A program made the position numbers and the translations under genes. DNA of 64,000 nucleotides from contig CM072517.1 of assembly GCA_036898135.1 (NCBI GenBank), positions 63,990,769 to 64,054,768 of the forward strand. Direction: 5' to 3'. The notes under the pieces were generated by a model. The model saw only the letters and a program-made list of their open reading frames with translations. It was not told where the DNA came from and did no database searches. Source of the DNA: Oncomelania hupensis. Lineage: Eukaryota; Mollusca; Gastropoda; Littorinimorpha; Pomatiopsidae. Positions within the stretch are counted from its first letter, which is position 1; every line of letters starts with the position of its first letter. Positions 44,442 to 53,425 of the stretch are shown in pieces.

Positions 44442-44665
44442 GATCACTGTATGCTAAGTAATATGAAATACATACTGCAGCATAGTTGAGACCAGTCGAA
44501 ACTTAGTTCTCATCTTCTTTAGTTTTTTTTTATTTAGCGGAGAGGCGGACGGAAGCCTCTGCTGGTATTAGTATGAATGAACTGATCCAGTGTTGTTGTG
44601 GCTGCCGTTCCGCTTACCGTTCTGCAAAACGGATAAGGTCGGCTTAGCCGAGCTTAGCTTCATGC

Positions 44666-45161
44666 TTGTCATCCTCCATCGCTCTTCCTCCTCCTCCTTG
44701 TCATCTCCATCTTCCTATATGCTTGCGAAACATGGACCCTCACAGCAGATCTCCAACGAAGAACACAAAGCACGGAGATGAGGTGCTACAGAAGACTTCT
44801 GGACATTTCCTATACCCAGCGCACCACCAACGACGAAGTCCGACAGACCATCACACAAGCCTGTGGACAACACGATGACCTGCTCACAGTGGTGAAAAAA
44901 CGGAAACTCCGATGGTATGGCCACGTCACCAGATCATCAGGTCTTGCAAAGACCATCCTGCAAGGCACAGTGCAAAGAGGTAGAAGAAGAGGGAGACCGA
45001 AAAAGAGGAGGGAGGACAACATTCGAGAATGGACTGGTTTGACACTGAGCGAAACAATCAGGGTTGCTGTGGACAGGGAAAGATGGAGTACGCTGGTTGG
45101 ACGATCATCTGTGGTGCCCCTACGACCTCCGAGTTATGGGATAGGATAGGATAGGACAGGA
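44666..45161 (+). mobile_element. 5'-truncated LINE with (GGATA)n tail and 11-bp TSD
   Basis: From 44778 the plus strand is open for 123 codons: NDEVRQTITQACGQHDDLLT, VVKKRKLRWYGHVTRSSGLA, KTILQGTVQRGRRRGRPKKR, NIREWTGLTLSETIRV, and a C-terminal PPSYGIG running into the GGGATAGGATAGG tail. The upstream ACETWTLTADLQRR-like part is in another frame. TAGCTTCATGC flanks it at 44655-44665 and 45162-45172. This is the best-preserved C-terminus of the family. Confidence 0.93.
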
Positions 45162-45174
45162 TAGCTTCATGCGG

Positions 45175-45705
45175 AAAACGTGTCATGGAGCGGCAAGTTT
45201 TCATATGAAATGACATAAGCTAAGCTGCTGTTTGCATTATGCTCTTGGTGATCAAATGAGCTATCAAAAGAATACCTCTCATGGTGGGCACCAGAGCGGC
45301 CAAAGTGATGATATCCGTTTTTATTCACAACATTACTTTCCGGCACCTCTCATAAAAACTCGTGGGTATCGCCATTATAAATTAAAACGAGGTTAGAATG
45401 AAACCAAGTTCCGGTCTGGCTTGTTTTGCTTTTATCAAAGCTTGATGCGTGACTTTTAAATATGGCAAATTGCCGAAAACGACGATTGTTAGAGCCAGAA
45501 AACGAGTGGGATAAGTATAAAAACGGTGGAGGAAGTACATGCTCAGTGAAAGGATGCAAAAAACAGTCGTAGAGGCCTGTATTTGTGGCGACTTCGGAGG
45601 TGCGTCGATCATCGACAGAAAGTGAAACAGGACCTGAAGACTCTTGTAGTTTTCCATAGCTTCGCCGTCGCAACCTTCACAAAACACGAAGTAACTGACT
45701 ATATT
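45175..45705. other. non-coding or uncertain stretch
   Basis: Open frames exist on both strands at about 45350-45690, including a plus-strand ATG at 45458 giving a short basic/Cys-containing peptide ending VKGCKKQS. None has supporting signals. Confidence 0.3.
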
Positions 45706-45707
45706 AG

Positions 45708-45850
45708 GCGAGCGTTGTGGCCAAGTGGGCTAAGGCAGGACTAACTTGCCGTGTCCACAAGCCAGAAACTAATGGCGCCTGACAGGTGTGGGTTCGAGCC
45801 AGCATCTGGGCGTTATGTTTCTCCGAATATTTTTCAAAAATTCACAAATA
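45708..45850 (+). mobile_element. tRNA-derived SINE head with long variable arm
   Basis: gcgagcgttgtggccaagtg then ggctaaggc resembles a class II (Leu/Ser-like) tRNA 5' half, and gtgggttcgagccagcatct gives the B box. The acceptor stem does not pair well, so this is a SINE head and not a tRNA gene. The body after it is short and unassigned. Confidence 0.5.
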
Positions 45851-45869
45851 ATGTTAGGTAGGTAGGGTT

Positions 45870-46640
45870 TAGGCACGCCACTGGCGAAAGAAAGGGATAA
45901 TAAACTGCAGCAAAAAAAAAAGTGAGGGTACGATACTGGTGGCCCACTGTAAAACTTCCCATTGTACAACTTATGTTAATCTGATGAATAAAAATTGATG
46001 CAACAACAACGGAGAAAGAAACCGGAAGTATGTTTCACATGAGGGGATTCCCGTTGGTGCATAGGATAGCAAAAAAGTGTGAATTAAACCATGCTAGTTT
46101 CTTCCCCGCGTAGTATCTCCTGGCGCCAGATTGCTTTGGGAGTTCCACCGCGTTGCACGACTTCAGCGGCGCGATTTATATGTTGTTGTTGTTGTTGTTT
46201 TTAAATTACCTAAACTGTGTTTGTAACTATTCGTTTTTTGGGATGAAGACTATTCGACGACCTCAGGTGCTTATATGATGATCAGAATTATGAACACTCG
46301 ACTCTTCTGTATTGCTAAAAGCTCTTTGCTATATGTCCACAAATATTCCTCATCAAAGACCTTTCAGGAAGCATACATTATGGAAGATTAATGTCCACTT
46401 TATTTCCTTTTGTTAGAGTGAGAGAGAAAAACCAGTGCGCTACACAAGGGCTTACGTTTGCGAACCTTTTGACTGCCACTCCTAATCCTGTCTCATAAGG
46501 AATGGCAAGCTCTAGACTTGTAGTACGTACAAGATTGTCTGTTGTGGACGAATTAGGACTGTTTAGACAACTTTAAACTTCAAGGTGCCCCTCCTCACTG
46601 CACTCCCAGCTCACTGTCATCCCCAAACCTAAGCCAGTCA
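45870..46640. other. non-coding stretch
   Basis: Unassigned. A short GTT array lies at 46183-46199. Confidence 0.35.
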
Positions 46641-46679
46641 TTTTGATAATTTCTCCCAAATTCCCCCTCTCTGTCTTCC

Positions 46680-46894
46680 TTTGTCTCTGCCTCTGTCTGT
46701 CTGTGTCTCTCTCTCTCTCTTTCTTTCTCTCTTTCTGTCTCATTTTATGTTTCTCTTATTTTCTGCCTGTCTGTCAGTGTATCTCTGTCTCTCTGTCTCT
46801 GTCTCTGCTTGTCTCTCTCTTATTCGTCAGTCTGTCTGTGAGTCTGTCTTTCTATCTCTTTCTCTGCTTAACTCTTTCTCTCTCTCTTTCTCTC
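46680..46894. repeat. CT/CTGT-rich array, the retrotransposon target
   Basis: Polypyrimidine sequence of CTCT, CTTT and CTGT words. The end, tttctctgcttaactctttc, closely matches tttctctgcttagctctttc found on the other side of the LTR element (52979-52998), so the element sits in a duplicated or tandem pyrimidine unit. Confidence 0.8.
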
Positions 46895-47517
46895 TGTTAC
46901 GTTGAAACACGAATGGTAGTATGTCTGGAACGCGCACGATAGATCTAATCGTTTCGTTTTGCAAAGTATTCAATAATGGAGTTTATTTACCTTTGATTTG
47001 AGTTTGCATTGTTGTTAGGAGAGGTTTTGTATAACGTTGATAATTTTAGTTGGTCGATTTTGTTGGAGAATTCTCTAGATTTTGAGTATTTACTATCGAT
47101 GGAAACTTCCCGATGGATATCGAAGTATGAGAATGTTCCCGGAAGGAGAAGAAATAGGTATGACGTAAGACAGTAATGACGAAGTTAGAAGCGATTGGTT
47201 AAATTGCGTCATACGAGATTGATCCAGGGTGTTCGGGAGTATCAAGAGACTATTTAAGTGCCGCAATGTTTCAAAAGAGTAGTGAAAGTTGTTGATAGTT
47301 GTTGTCGATAGTAAAAGTTGAAAGTGGAAAGCGATTGTATGCAGTTGTTGATGTGTGCTGAATAAAAGTGGAAAACTTCATACGTCGACTTTGTGACTTG
47401 TATGCTGATTGAGCGGGTTGCGTGAATAAACGAATCTGAGCTACACTCATCAGTACTTCAGCATTGGGGCTGAATCCACTACTGATAGAAAACACCAACA
47501 TCGATACGAGTGTAACA
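46895..47517 (+). mobile_element. 5' LTR of Gmr1-like Ty3/gypsy retrotransposon
   Basis: It starts TGTTAC and ends GTAACA (perfect 6-bp inverted ends) and is 623 bp, the same length as the 3' LTR at 52329-52951. About six differences were seen by eye, five of them in the last 35 bp. U3 features are GGAAACTTCCCGAT at 47101, GAATGTTCCCGGAAGGAGAA at 47131 (heat-shock-element-like), TGACGTAA at 47161 (CRE/ATF-like), ATTGG at 47194 and TATTTAAG at 47251 (TATA-like). AATAAA at 47361 and 47425 are polyadenylation candidates. The flanks are CTCTC and CTATC, a 5-bp duplication with one mismatch. Confidence 0.95.
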
Positions 47518-47520
47518 TTT

Positions 47521-47536
47521 TGGGGGTCAAGCCGCG
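47521..47536 (+). promoter_or_regulatory. candidate tRNA primer-binding site
   Basis: Three bases after the LTR, TGGGGGTCAAGCCGCG begins with the TGG complementary to a tRNA CCA end, in the expected place for minus-strand priming. The primer tRNA could not be identified from memory. Confidence 0.55.
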
Positions 47537-47945
47537 ATTCACGCCATAGCCAAGGGTTCAACTGCTACAACAAGCGAGTCAACGTTACGAGAGGCAGTCA
47601 TCAAGGGTAGCCGCCAAAGAGTTGCGTCGAGAGGGGCCAACATACTGGGACTACATCCGATAGTTTCGGGTTGACTGCAAGGGCGTGTAGTCGCTGAAGA
47701 GTTGCTTCGTGAGCGAACAACAGATCGGGACTACGTGGCTGCCGCAAGACTACGTCGAGGGACAGTCTCGGAGCTACATCGCCAGTGTTACAGAGAGCGG
47801 CGAGCGGACGTCGCGTCTACTTCAGCACAGGAGCGTGTACATCAACACCAGCGTGGTGCAGCGTCGCATACGACGAGGACAGCGGGGCCTGCGTCAGCGA
47901 AGGCGACTAGTGACAAGCATCAGCGCTACTGCAGAAAGTGTGCTG

Positions 47946-48055
47946 TTCTAGAACAGTCTAGAAAGGTACAGCACAGTCAAGAACTTTCCAGAAAAGAACT
48001 TTCCAGAAAAGAACTTTCCAGAAAAGAACTTTCCAGAAAAGAACTTTCCAGAAAA
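47946..48055 (+). promoter_or_regulatory. heat-shock-element-like pentamer array in the retrotransposon leader
   Basis: Five perfect tandem copies of the 15-bp unit GAACTTTCCAGAAAA (47981-48055) read as pentamers GAAct TTCca GAAaa. Each unit alone fits nGAAnnTTCnnGAAn, the trimeric heat-shock-factor site. An imperfect set (ttcta gaaca gtcta gaaag, 47946-47965) stands upstream in the same 5-bp phase. The array ends 8 bp before the gag ATG, so it is in the transcribed leader. Binding by HSF is inferred from the consensus only. Confidence 0.6.
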
Positions 48056-48063
48056 GCACCAAG

Positions 48064-49719
48064 ATGGCTGACTTCTGGCAGAAAGGGGTTGAACTGAATC
48101 TAAAAGGCAAACAGCTGACGGAGTACGTCAAGTCTCAAGAGAGAATATGGCGTGAAGAAAGGGAAATAGAATTAGAACAGAAGCGGCTAGAATTAGAAGA
48201 ACAGCGACGCCGAGAAGAAAAGGAAGAACAGCGTCAACGGGAAGAAAAAGAAGAGCAACGTCGTCGAGAAGAAAGAGAAGTAGAAGAACAGCGACGCCGA
48301 GAAGAAAGAGAGGAAAGAGAGGCTGAGCGTCAGTACCAGCTAGAGTTGGCGCGTATCCAAAACAATCAGCATGCGCCACAAGTTATCAGTGACAACAAAG
48401 CTCCAAAATTGCCAGCGTTCGTCGACGGGAAGGACCAGATCGACAGTTATTTGGCGAGATTTGAAAGGTTTGCCAAAAGCTCTAACTGGCAACCTCAAGA
48501 CTGGGCGATTCGACTAAGTGCACTTCTGACGGGGCAAGCACTCGACGTCTACACCAGATTGTCGGACGATGACGCTAAAGACTACGACGTCTTGAAAGAG
48601 GCCCTATTGCAGTGCTACAACTTTACAGAGAAGGGCTACCGTAAACGCTTCCGTGAATGCCGGCCTAAGTCAGACGAGACGCCAAAGCAGTTTGTGGAGC
48701 GCCTGTCGTCATATCTACACAAGTGGGTGGAGTTATCAGGCGAAAGGAAGTCTTACGACAGTCTCCATGACCTGATCGTGAAGGAACAATTTCTCAATGC
48801 CTGTCACAAGGACCTAGCGACCCACTTAGAAGAACAAAAGCTGCAGACGCTTAAAGATGTGACTGAGGCTGCTGAAAGATACCTCATCGCTCATGGGAAG
48901 ACCCTGGGGCCACCCAGCGCGACGAAACATTTTCAGAAGACTGGAAACCATGTGAACCAGATCCAGGGGAGCCAGACGAACCAGAAACAGACGGATTCCA
49001 CGCCTCCTCCCAGGGAAGGGCATTCAAGAGGCTGTTTCACCTGCAACGCTACAGACCACAGAGCGGCTAACTGTCATCAAAACAAAAGTAGCGGACAGCG
49101 GGGCAGTACGGACAATGCAGCGGTGGGCAACCGACAGAGACGTTTCTCCAATCAACCGCAAAACAGTAGATCTGACCATCAAGTGTGCGGCGGGAGCGTC
49201 ATTCTTCCGAGTGAGACCGAGCGCGCAGCTACTCCTGCGGACGTGCAAGAGTGCATAACCGATGGCCAACTTCTCCTTGCCAACGGAAAATCCATCCCCG
49301 TCGTTGCCAGCGCAGCTGTGACCGTCCAGAACATGCCTGTTTCTAAGGGACGCGTCGGAAATCATGAAGTGACTGTTCTAAGAGACTCTGGCTGCAGTGG
49401 GGTCATCGTCAGAGAAGACCTAATCGCTAAAGAACAATTCACTGGCGATTCTAAATGGACACTCATGGCCGACAGCAAATGTGTGAAAGCGCCAGTTGCG
49501 AAGATTTATGTCAACACCCCTTTCTACATAGGCGAAGTCGAAGCGGTTTGCCTGAAGAAGCCGCTGTATGATTTGATGATCGGGAAATATCGACGGCGCG
49601 AGACGACCCGACGACCCCGATCCAGAGTGGAGTCCTGCCTCAACCCAACGCGTCGAAGTTGTGGAGGAGGATCCATTGCCATTTCCCGATGGGGACCTTA
49701 CAGAGCTGCTACGGGATAA
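48064..49719 (+). CDS. gag: Gag-protease polyprotein of the LTR retrotransposon
   Basis: This frame makes the structural protein that would package element RNA in cytoplasmic particles, with the protease at its C-terminal end. The ATG is in good context (aagATGG). Residues 20-100 are a Glu/Arg/Gln-rich coiled coil with QRRREE-type repeats. About 117-275 is the retrotransposon Gag domain (KLPAFVDGKDQIDSYLARFE onward). C324-x2-C-x4-H-x4-C337 is a zinc knuckle (CFTCNATDHRAANC). About 430-510 is the aspartic protease with DSG at 441-443. The last about 44 residues look out of frame. Next-frame coding starts at about 49585, so a one-base change in the A run 49585-49587, or recoding there, separates Gag-PR from Pol. 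The reading frame is otherwise undamaged. Confidence 0.92.
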   Translation: MADFWQKGVELNLKGKQLTEYVKSQERIWREEREIELEQKRLELEEQRRREEKEEQRQREEKEEQRRREEREVEEQRRREEREEREAERQYQLELARIQNNQHAPQVISDNKAPKLPAFVDGKDQIDSYLARFERFAKSSNWQPQDWAIRLSALLTGQALDVYTRLSDDDAKDYDVLKEALLQCYNFTEKGYRKRFRECRPKSDETPKQFVERLSSYLHKWVELSGERKSYDSLHDLIVKEQFLNACHKDLATHLEEQKLQTLKDVTEAAERYLIAHGKTLGPPSATKHFQKTGNHVNQIQGSQTNQKQTDSTPPPREGHSRGCFTCNATDHRAANCHQNKSSGQRGSTDNAAVGNRQRRFSNQPQNSRSDHQVCGGSVILPSETERAATPADVQECITDGQLLLANGKSIPVVASAAVTVQNMPVSKGRVGNHEVTVLRDSGCSGVIVREDLIAKEQFTGDSKWTLMADSKCVKAPVAKIYVNTPFYIGEVEAVCLKKPLYDLMIGKYRRRETTRRPRSRVESCLNPTRRSCGGGSIAISRWGPYRAATG

Positions 49720-52072
49720 TGTGGCTACTCCGGCTCAGCCCTGCCGACCAGAGATCGTCGGTGCCGTTACTACCAGGGCCCAGGCCAAGAGAGACAAGAC
49801 GTCTACGCCACTGAAGGTCGCCGACAACTCTAAAGCTGCCATCGTGGACAGAGATAAGCTTATCCAGCTCCAGGAAGCTGATAGCACTTTAAACAAGTAC
49901 AGGAACCGCCAAGACCACGTGACCAAAGGCAGTGGCACGGTCTATTTCGAGGTGAAGGCCAAGATCCTGTACAGAATCTTCCAGCACCCGAGGGTCAACG
50001 GAGGTAAACCACTACGTCAAGTCTTGGTACCGTTACCCCTAAGGCGCCAAGTGATGGAAGTAGCACATGACTCAATCATGGGAGGTCACCTAGGCATCAA
50101 GAAGACGTCAGACAGAATCCTGGCGGTGTTCTACTGGCCAGGACTTCATGCGGACGTCAGCCGTTTCTGCCGATCATGTGACATTTGCCAGAAGACCATA
50201 CCTCGAGGAAGGGTCCCGAAAGTGCCTATGCAGAGGATGCCCCTGATCGACCGACCTTTCAAGAGGGTGGCCTTAGACTTAATCGGCGAAATAAGACCTC
50301 CGAGTGAAGAAGGTCATCGGTGGGTACTGACTTTAGTGGACTATGCGACTCGGTACCCAGAAGCAGTCCCCCTGAAGAAGATTGACACTGAGACTGTGGC
50401 GGAGGCACTGGTGGACATGTTCAGTAGACTTGGAGTGCCTGAAGAAGTTCTGACAGACCTCGGGACGCAGTTCGTCTCTGACTGCATGAAGGAGGTCAAC
50501 AGACTGCTGAGCATCCGGCATTTAACTACGACACCCTACCATCCAATGTGCAACGGGCTAGTCGAAAAGTTCAATGCTACACTGAAGTCCACCCTGAAGA
50601 AACTGTGCAGCGAGCAGCCCAGACAATGGCATCGCTACATCAACGCCTTACTTTTCGCCTACAGAGAAGTACCGCAGGAGTCCACCGGCTTTTCTCCGTT
50701 CGGGCTGCTGTACGGAAGAACCATCCGAGGGCCGATGCACATCCTAAAAGAACTGTGGACGAAAGAAGTAGACACCCCAGAGGTGAAGAACAGTTACCAG
50801 TACGTGTTTGAGCTACGGGAGAAGCTGGAGCAGACTCTCGAGATAGCCAGAGAAAACCTGAAGAAGTCCCAGGACTGTGGAAAGCACTACTATGATCGTA
50901 GGGCTGTGAGCAGGAAGTTTAAACCTGGCAACAAAGTGCTGGTGCTGCTACCTACTGATCATAATAAGTTGCTGATGCAGTGGAAAGGCCCGTACGAAGT
51001 GGAGACCGTGGTGGGAATCAACGACTACAAGGTGAAGGTCGGCCAGCATTCCAAGATATACCACGCCAACCTCCTTAAGCTGTACGTGGAAAGGCCATCA
51101 GAGACTGTGCACGCAGCCACAGCAGCTGTGACCGACGACAGCTTTGACAGCGAAGAACTGTTGGAACTGGGAGACTTCCACAGCAAAGAAGGCATCGATG
51201 ATGTTAAGCTAGGACCAAGCTTGACGGAAGGTCAAAAGGTGGAGCTCAAGGACCTTATGGGCGAGTTTCCCCACAACTTCAGCGATGTCCCTGGCTCTAC
51301 AACTTTGGTCGAACACGAAGTCCACCTCACTTCGAATATCCCTGTTCGATCCAAGCCCTTCCCGATCCCTTTCAAGGCCCGTGAATCCTTGAAGAAAGAC
51401 ATCGATGAGATGCTGAAGATGGGCATCATCAGGGAGTCCAGTTCCCCCTACGCGTCCCCTGTCGTGGTCATGAAGAAGAAGGACGGGAGCAACAGAGTAT
51501 GCATCGACTACAGGAAGGTTAATAAGATCACCGTCTTTGACCCTGAGCCGATGCCTACCGCAGCAGACCTCTTCCGCCAATTATCGGGGAGTAAAATCTT
51601 CTCGAAGATTGACCTCAGCAAAGGTTATTGGCAAGTCCCCGTGCGTCAACAGGACATACCAAAGACTGCTTTTATAACCCCTGATGGGACGTACGAGTGC
51701 CTAAGGATGCCCTTTGGCATGGTCAACAGCGGAGCTACCCTGAAGAGAGGGATGAAGAAGATGCTCAAAGGGATGGTTAATGTCGTGTGTTACTGGGACG
51801 ACCTGCTAGTCCACACTCGCACCTGGGGAGAGCATCTGCAGACCTTGAGGGAGCTGTTTCACCGTCTCACAGAAGCCAACCTGACCGTGAGACCCAGTAA
51901 GTGCATTCTGGGAGCCGACAACGTCGACATCGTCGGACATTCGATTGAAGAAGGAAACAACGGAGGATGCACTGACTCCAGGAAAGACCATGAGATCACT
52001 GTCTTTGACCCTGGGCCGATGACAACCGCAACTGACGAGGGCGTCGTTACCTTGCGGATGAAAGAACATTGA
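49586..52072 (+). CDS. pol: Pol: integrase then reverse transcriptase, RNase H missing
   Basis: The frame has no stop from about 49586; its first ATG is 49661 (numbering from there, 803 residues). Integrase: zinc-binding H136, H143, C173, C176; catalytic D206, D266, E302 (D-x59-D-x35-E); GPY/F module around WKGPY 441-445. It is followed, not preceded, by a reverse transcriptase at about 570-766 with KIDLSKGYWQ (D651), MPFGMVNSGA and the catalytic YWDD (711-714). After SIEEGN the sequence stops matching RT. Residues 769-793 (CTDSRKDHEITVFDPGPM...) are a diverged second copy of residues 614-637 (CIDYRKVNKITVFDPEPM...). No RNase H follows. Protein for integration and copying, but this copy lacks a full RT/RH. 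Confidence 0.92.
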   Translation, partial: NIDGARRPDDPDPEWSPASTQRVEVVEEDPLPFPDGDLTELLRDNVATPAQPCRPEIVGAVTTRAQAKRDKTSTPLKVADNSKAAIVDRDKLIQLQEADSTLNKYRNRQDHVTKGSGTVYFEVKAKILYRIFQHPRVNGGKPLRQVLVPLPLRRQVMEVAHDSIMGGHLGIKKTSDRILAVFYWPGLHADVSRFCRSCDICQKTIPRGRVPKVPMQRMPLIDRPFKRVALDLIGEIRPPSEEGHRWVLTLVDYATRYPEAVPLKKIDTETVAEALVDMFSRLGVPEEVLTDLGTQFVSDCMKEVNRLLSIRHLTTTPYHPMCNGLVEKFNATLKSTLKKLCSEQPRQWHRYINALLFAYREVPQESTGFSPFGLLYGRTIRGPMHILKELWTKEVDTPEVKNSYQYVFELREKLEQTLEIARENLKKSQDCGKHYYDRRAVSRKFKPGNKVLVLLPTDHNKLLMQWKGPYEVETVVGINDYKVKVGQHSKIYHANLLKLYVERPSETVHAATAAVTDDSFDSEELLELGDFHSKEGIDDVKLGPSLTEGQKVELKDLMGEFPHNFSDVPGSTTLVEHEVHLTSNIPVRSKPFPIPFKARESLKKDIDEMLKMGIIRESSSPYASPVVVMKKKDGSNRVCIDYRKVNKITVFDPEPMPTAADLFRQLSGSKIFSKIDLSKGYWQVPVRQQDIPKTAFITPDGTYECLRMPFGMVNSGATLKRGMKKMLKGMVNVVCYWDDLLVHTRTWGEHLQTLRELFHRLTEANLTVRPSKCILGADNVDIVGHSIEEGNNGGCTDSRKDHEITVFDPGPMTTATDEGVVTLRMKEH

Positions 52073-52245
52073 CTGTGTGGATGAACTAAGAATGTTGGTA
52101 GTGACAGACTTGAAGATGAAAAACATTGACTGTGTAGATAAAGTGTGAACATTGACAATATCCAGATAGACTTGCGGATGGAAGAATATTGACTCTGTGT
52201 GAATGAACTGTGAACACTGACAGTATTCGGACAGTCTGAAATAAG
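52052..52245 (+). repeat. about 60-bp degenerate tandem repeat, three copies, at the pol 3' end
   Basis: Landmarks repeated in order are cttgcggatg, aagaacattgactgtgtgg, atgaact and gaacattgacagtat, with cttgaagatgaaaaacattg and cttgcggatggaagaatatt as the variants. The first copy includes the pol stop codon. Confidence 0.8.
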
Positions 52246-52315
52246 TCTCAATTCTGTACTTTGTTTGTGCATTACGTTTCAACGTTGTTGAAAGAAATTA
52301 GGTAAATTTCTTCTT

Positions 52316-52328
52316 GAGTGGGGGGTTA
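52316..52328 (+). promoter_or_regulatory. polypurine tract
   Basis: GAGTGGGGGG then TTA lies directly before the 3' LTR, where plus-strand DNA synthesis is primed in LTR elements. Confidence 0.75.
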
Positions 52329-52951
52329 TGTTACGTTGAAACACGAATGGTAGTATGTCTGGAACGCGCACGATAGATCTAATCGTTTCGTTTTGCAAAG
52401 TATTCAATAATGGAGTTTATTTACCTTTGATTTGAGTTTGCATTGTTGTTAGGAGAGGCTTTGTATAACGTTGATAATTTTAGTTGGTCGATTTTGTTGG
52501 AGAATTCTCTAGATTTTGAGTATTTACTATCGATGGAAACTTCCCGATGGATATCGAAGTATGAGAATGTTCCCGGAAGGAGAAGAAATAGGTATGACGT
52601 AAGACAGTAATGACGAAGTTAGAAGCGATTGGTTAAATTGCGTCATACGAGATTGATCCAGGGTGTTCGGGAGTATCAAGAGACTATTTAAGTGCCGCAA
52701 TGTTTCAAAAGAGTAGTGAAAGTTGTTGATAGTTGTTGTCGATAGTAAAAGTTGAAAGTGGAAAGCGATTGTATGCAGTTGTTGATGTGTGCTGAATAAA
52801 AGTGGAAAACTTCATACGTCGACTTTGTGACTTGTATGCTGATTGAGCGGGTTGCGTGAATAAACGAATCTGAGCTACACTCATCAGTACTTCAGCATTG
52901 GGGCTGAATCCACTACTAATAGAAAACATCAACATCAAACCGAGTGTAACA
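52329..52951 (+). mobile_element. 3' LTR of the Gmr1-like retrotransposon
   Basis: 623 bp, TGTTAC...GTAACA, nearly identical to the 5' LTR. Visible differences are gaggctttg for gaggttttg, plus changes in actaatag, aacatcaac and catcaaaccgag near the 3' end. It contains the same heat-shock-like, CRE-like, CCAAT, TATA-like and AATAAA motifs, shifted by 5,434 bp. Confidence 0.95.
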
Positions 52952-52956
52952 CTATC

Positions 52957-53290
52957 TGAGTTTTTCTCTTTTCCCCTCTTTCTCTGCTTAGCTCTTTCTC
53001 TTTTTCTCTCTGAGTGTCTCTGTCCTTTTGTCTCTTTCTCTTTTTTTTCTGTCTCTTTTGTCTCTTTCTCTTCCTACCTCTCTCCCTTTTCTTTTTGTCT
53101 GTCTGTCTGTGTGTCTTCGTCTTTCTTTCTGTCTGCTTATCTCTGTCTTTTTATGTCTGTCGGTGTGTCTTTGTCTTTCTTTCTCTTTCTCTGCCTGGCT
53201 CTCTCTTTTTCTGTCTGTCTTTATCTTTATCTGTCTATCTGTCTAGCTCTCACCTCCGCTCTCTAATCCCCTCTCTTCTCTAAGTTCCCA
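52957..53290. repeat. CT/CTGT-rich array, right side of the insertion
   Basis: Polypyrimidine sequence like that left of the element, with TCTGTCTGTC words. The apparent Ser/Leu-rich frames are artefacts. Confidence 0.85.
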
Positions 53291-53425
53291 TTGTAGGGGT
53301 GCTAGATCACGATCCATTAGCCAGCAGCCATCAATGAAAACTGTACCAATATACGTTATACATTCATGTAAACTGTATGTTCACTCAGTGCCGGCTATAT
53401 TGTATTCTCCCTTTCCCATCCCTTG

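Larger units (their letters stand above)
46895..52951 (+). mobile_element. Gmr1-like Ty3/gypsy LTR retrotransposon, internally defective
   Basis: The whole element is LTR, leader, gag-protease frame, integrase-reverse transcriptase frame, short tandem repeats, polypurine tract, LTR (6,057 bp). Placing integrase before RT is unlike standard Ty3/gypsy and matches the known Gmr1-like clade. RNase H is missing and pol lies in a different frame from gag, so this copy is unlikely to move by itself, although its LTRs are almost identical and insertion was probably recent. A solo LTR of a related element lies at 16364-16914. Confidence 0.93.

Noticed and set aside
45350..45690. Overlapping frames on both strands, including a short plus-strand peptide ending VKGCKKQS
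   Set aside because: No supporting signals. Could be a transposon remnant, but nothing specific can be shown.
47702..48097. 132-codon frame overlapping the gag start
   Set aside because: It lies in the retrotransposon leader and owes its length partly to the 15-bp repeat. No domain is seen, and gag has its own well-placed ATG.
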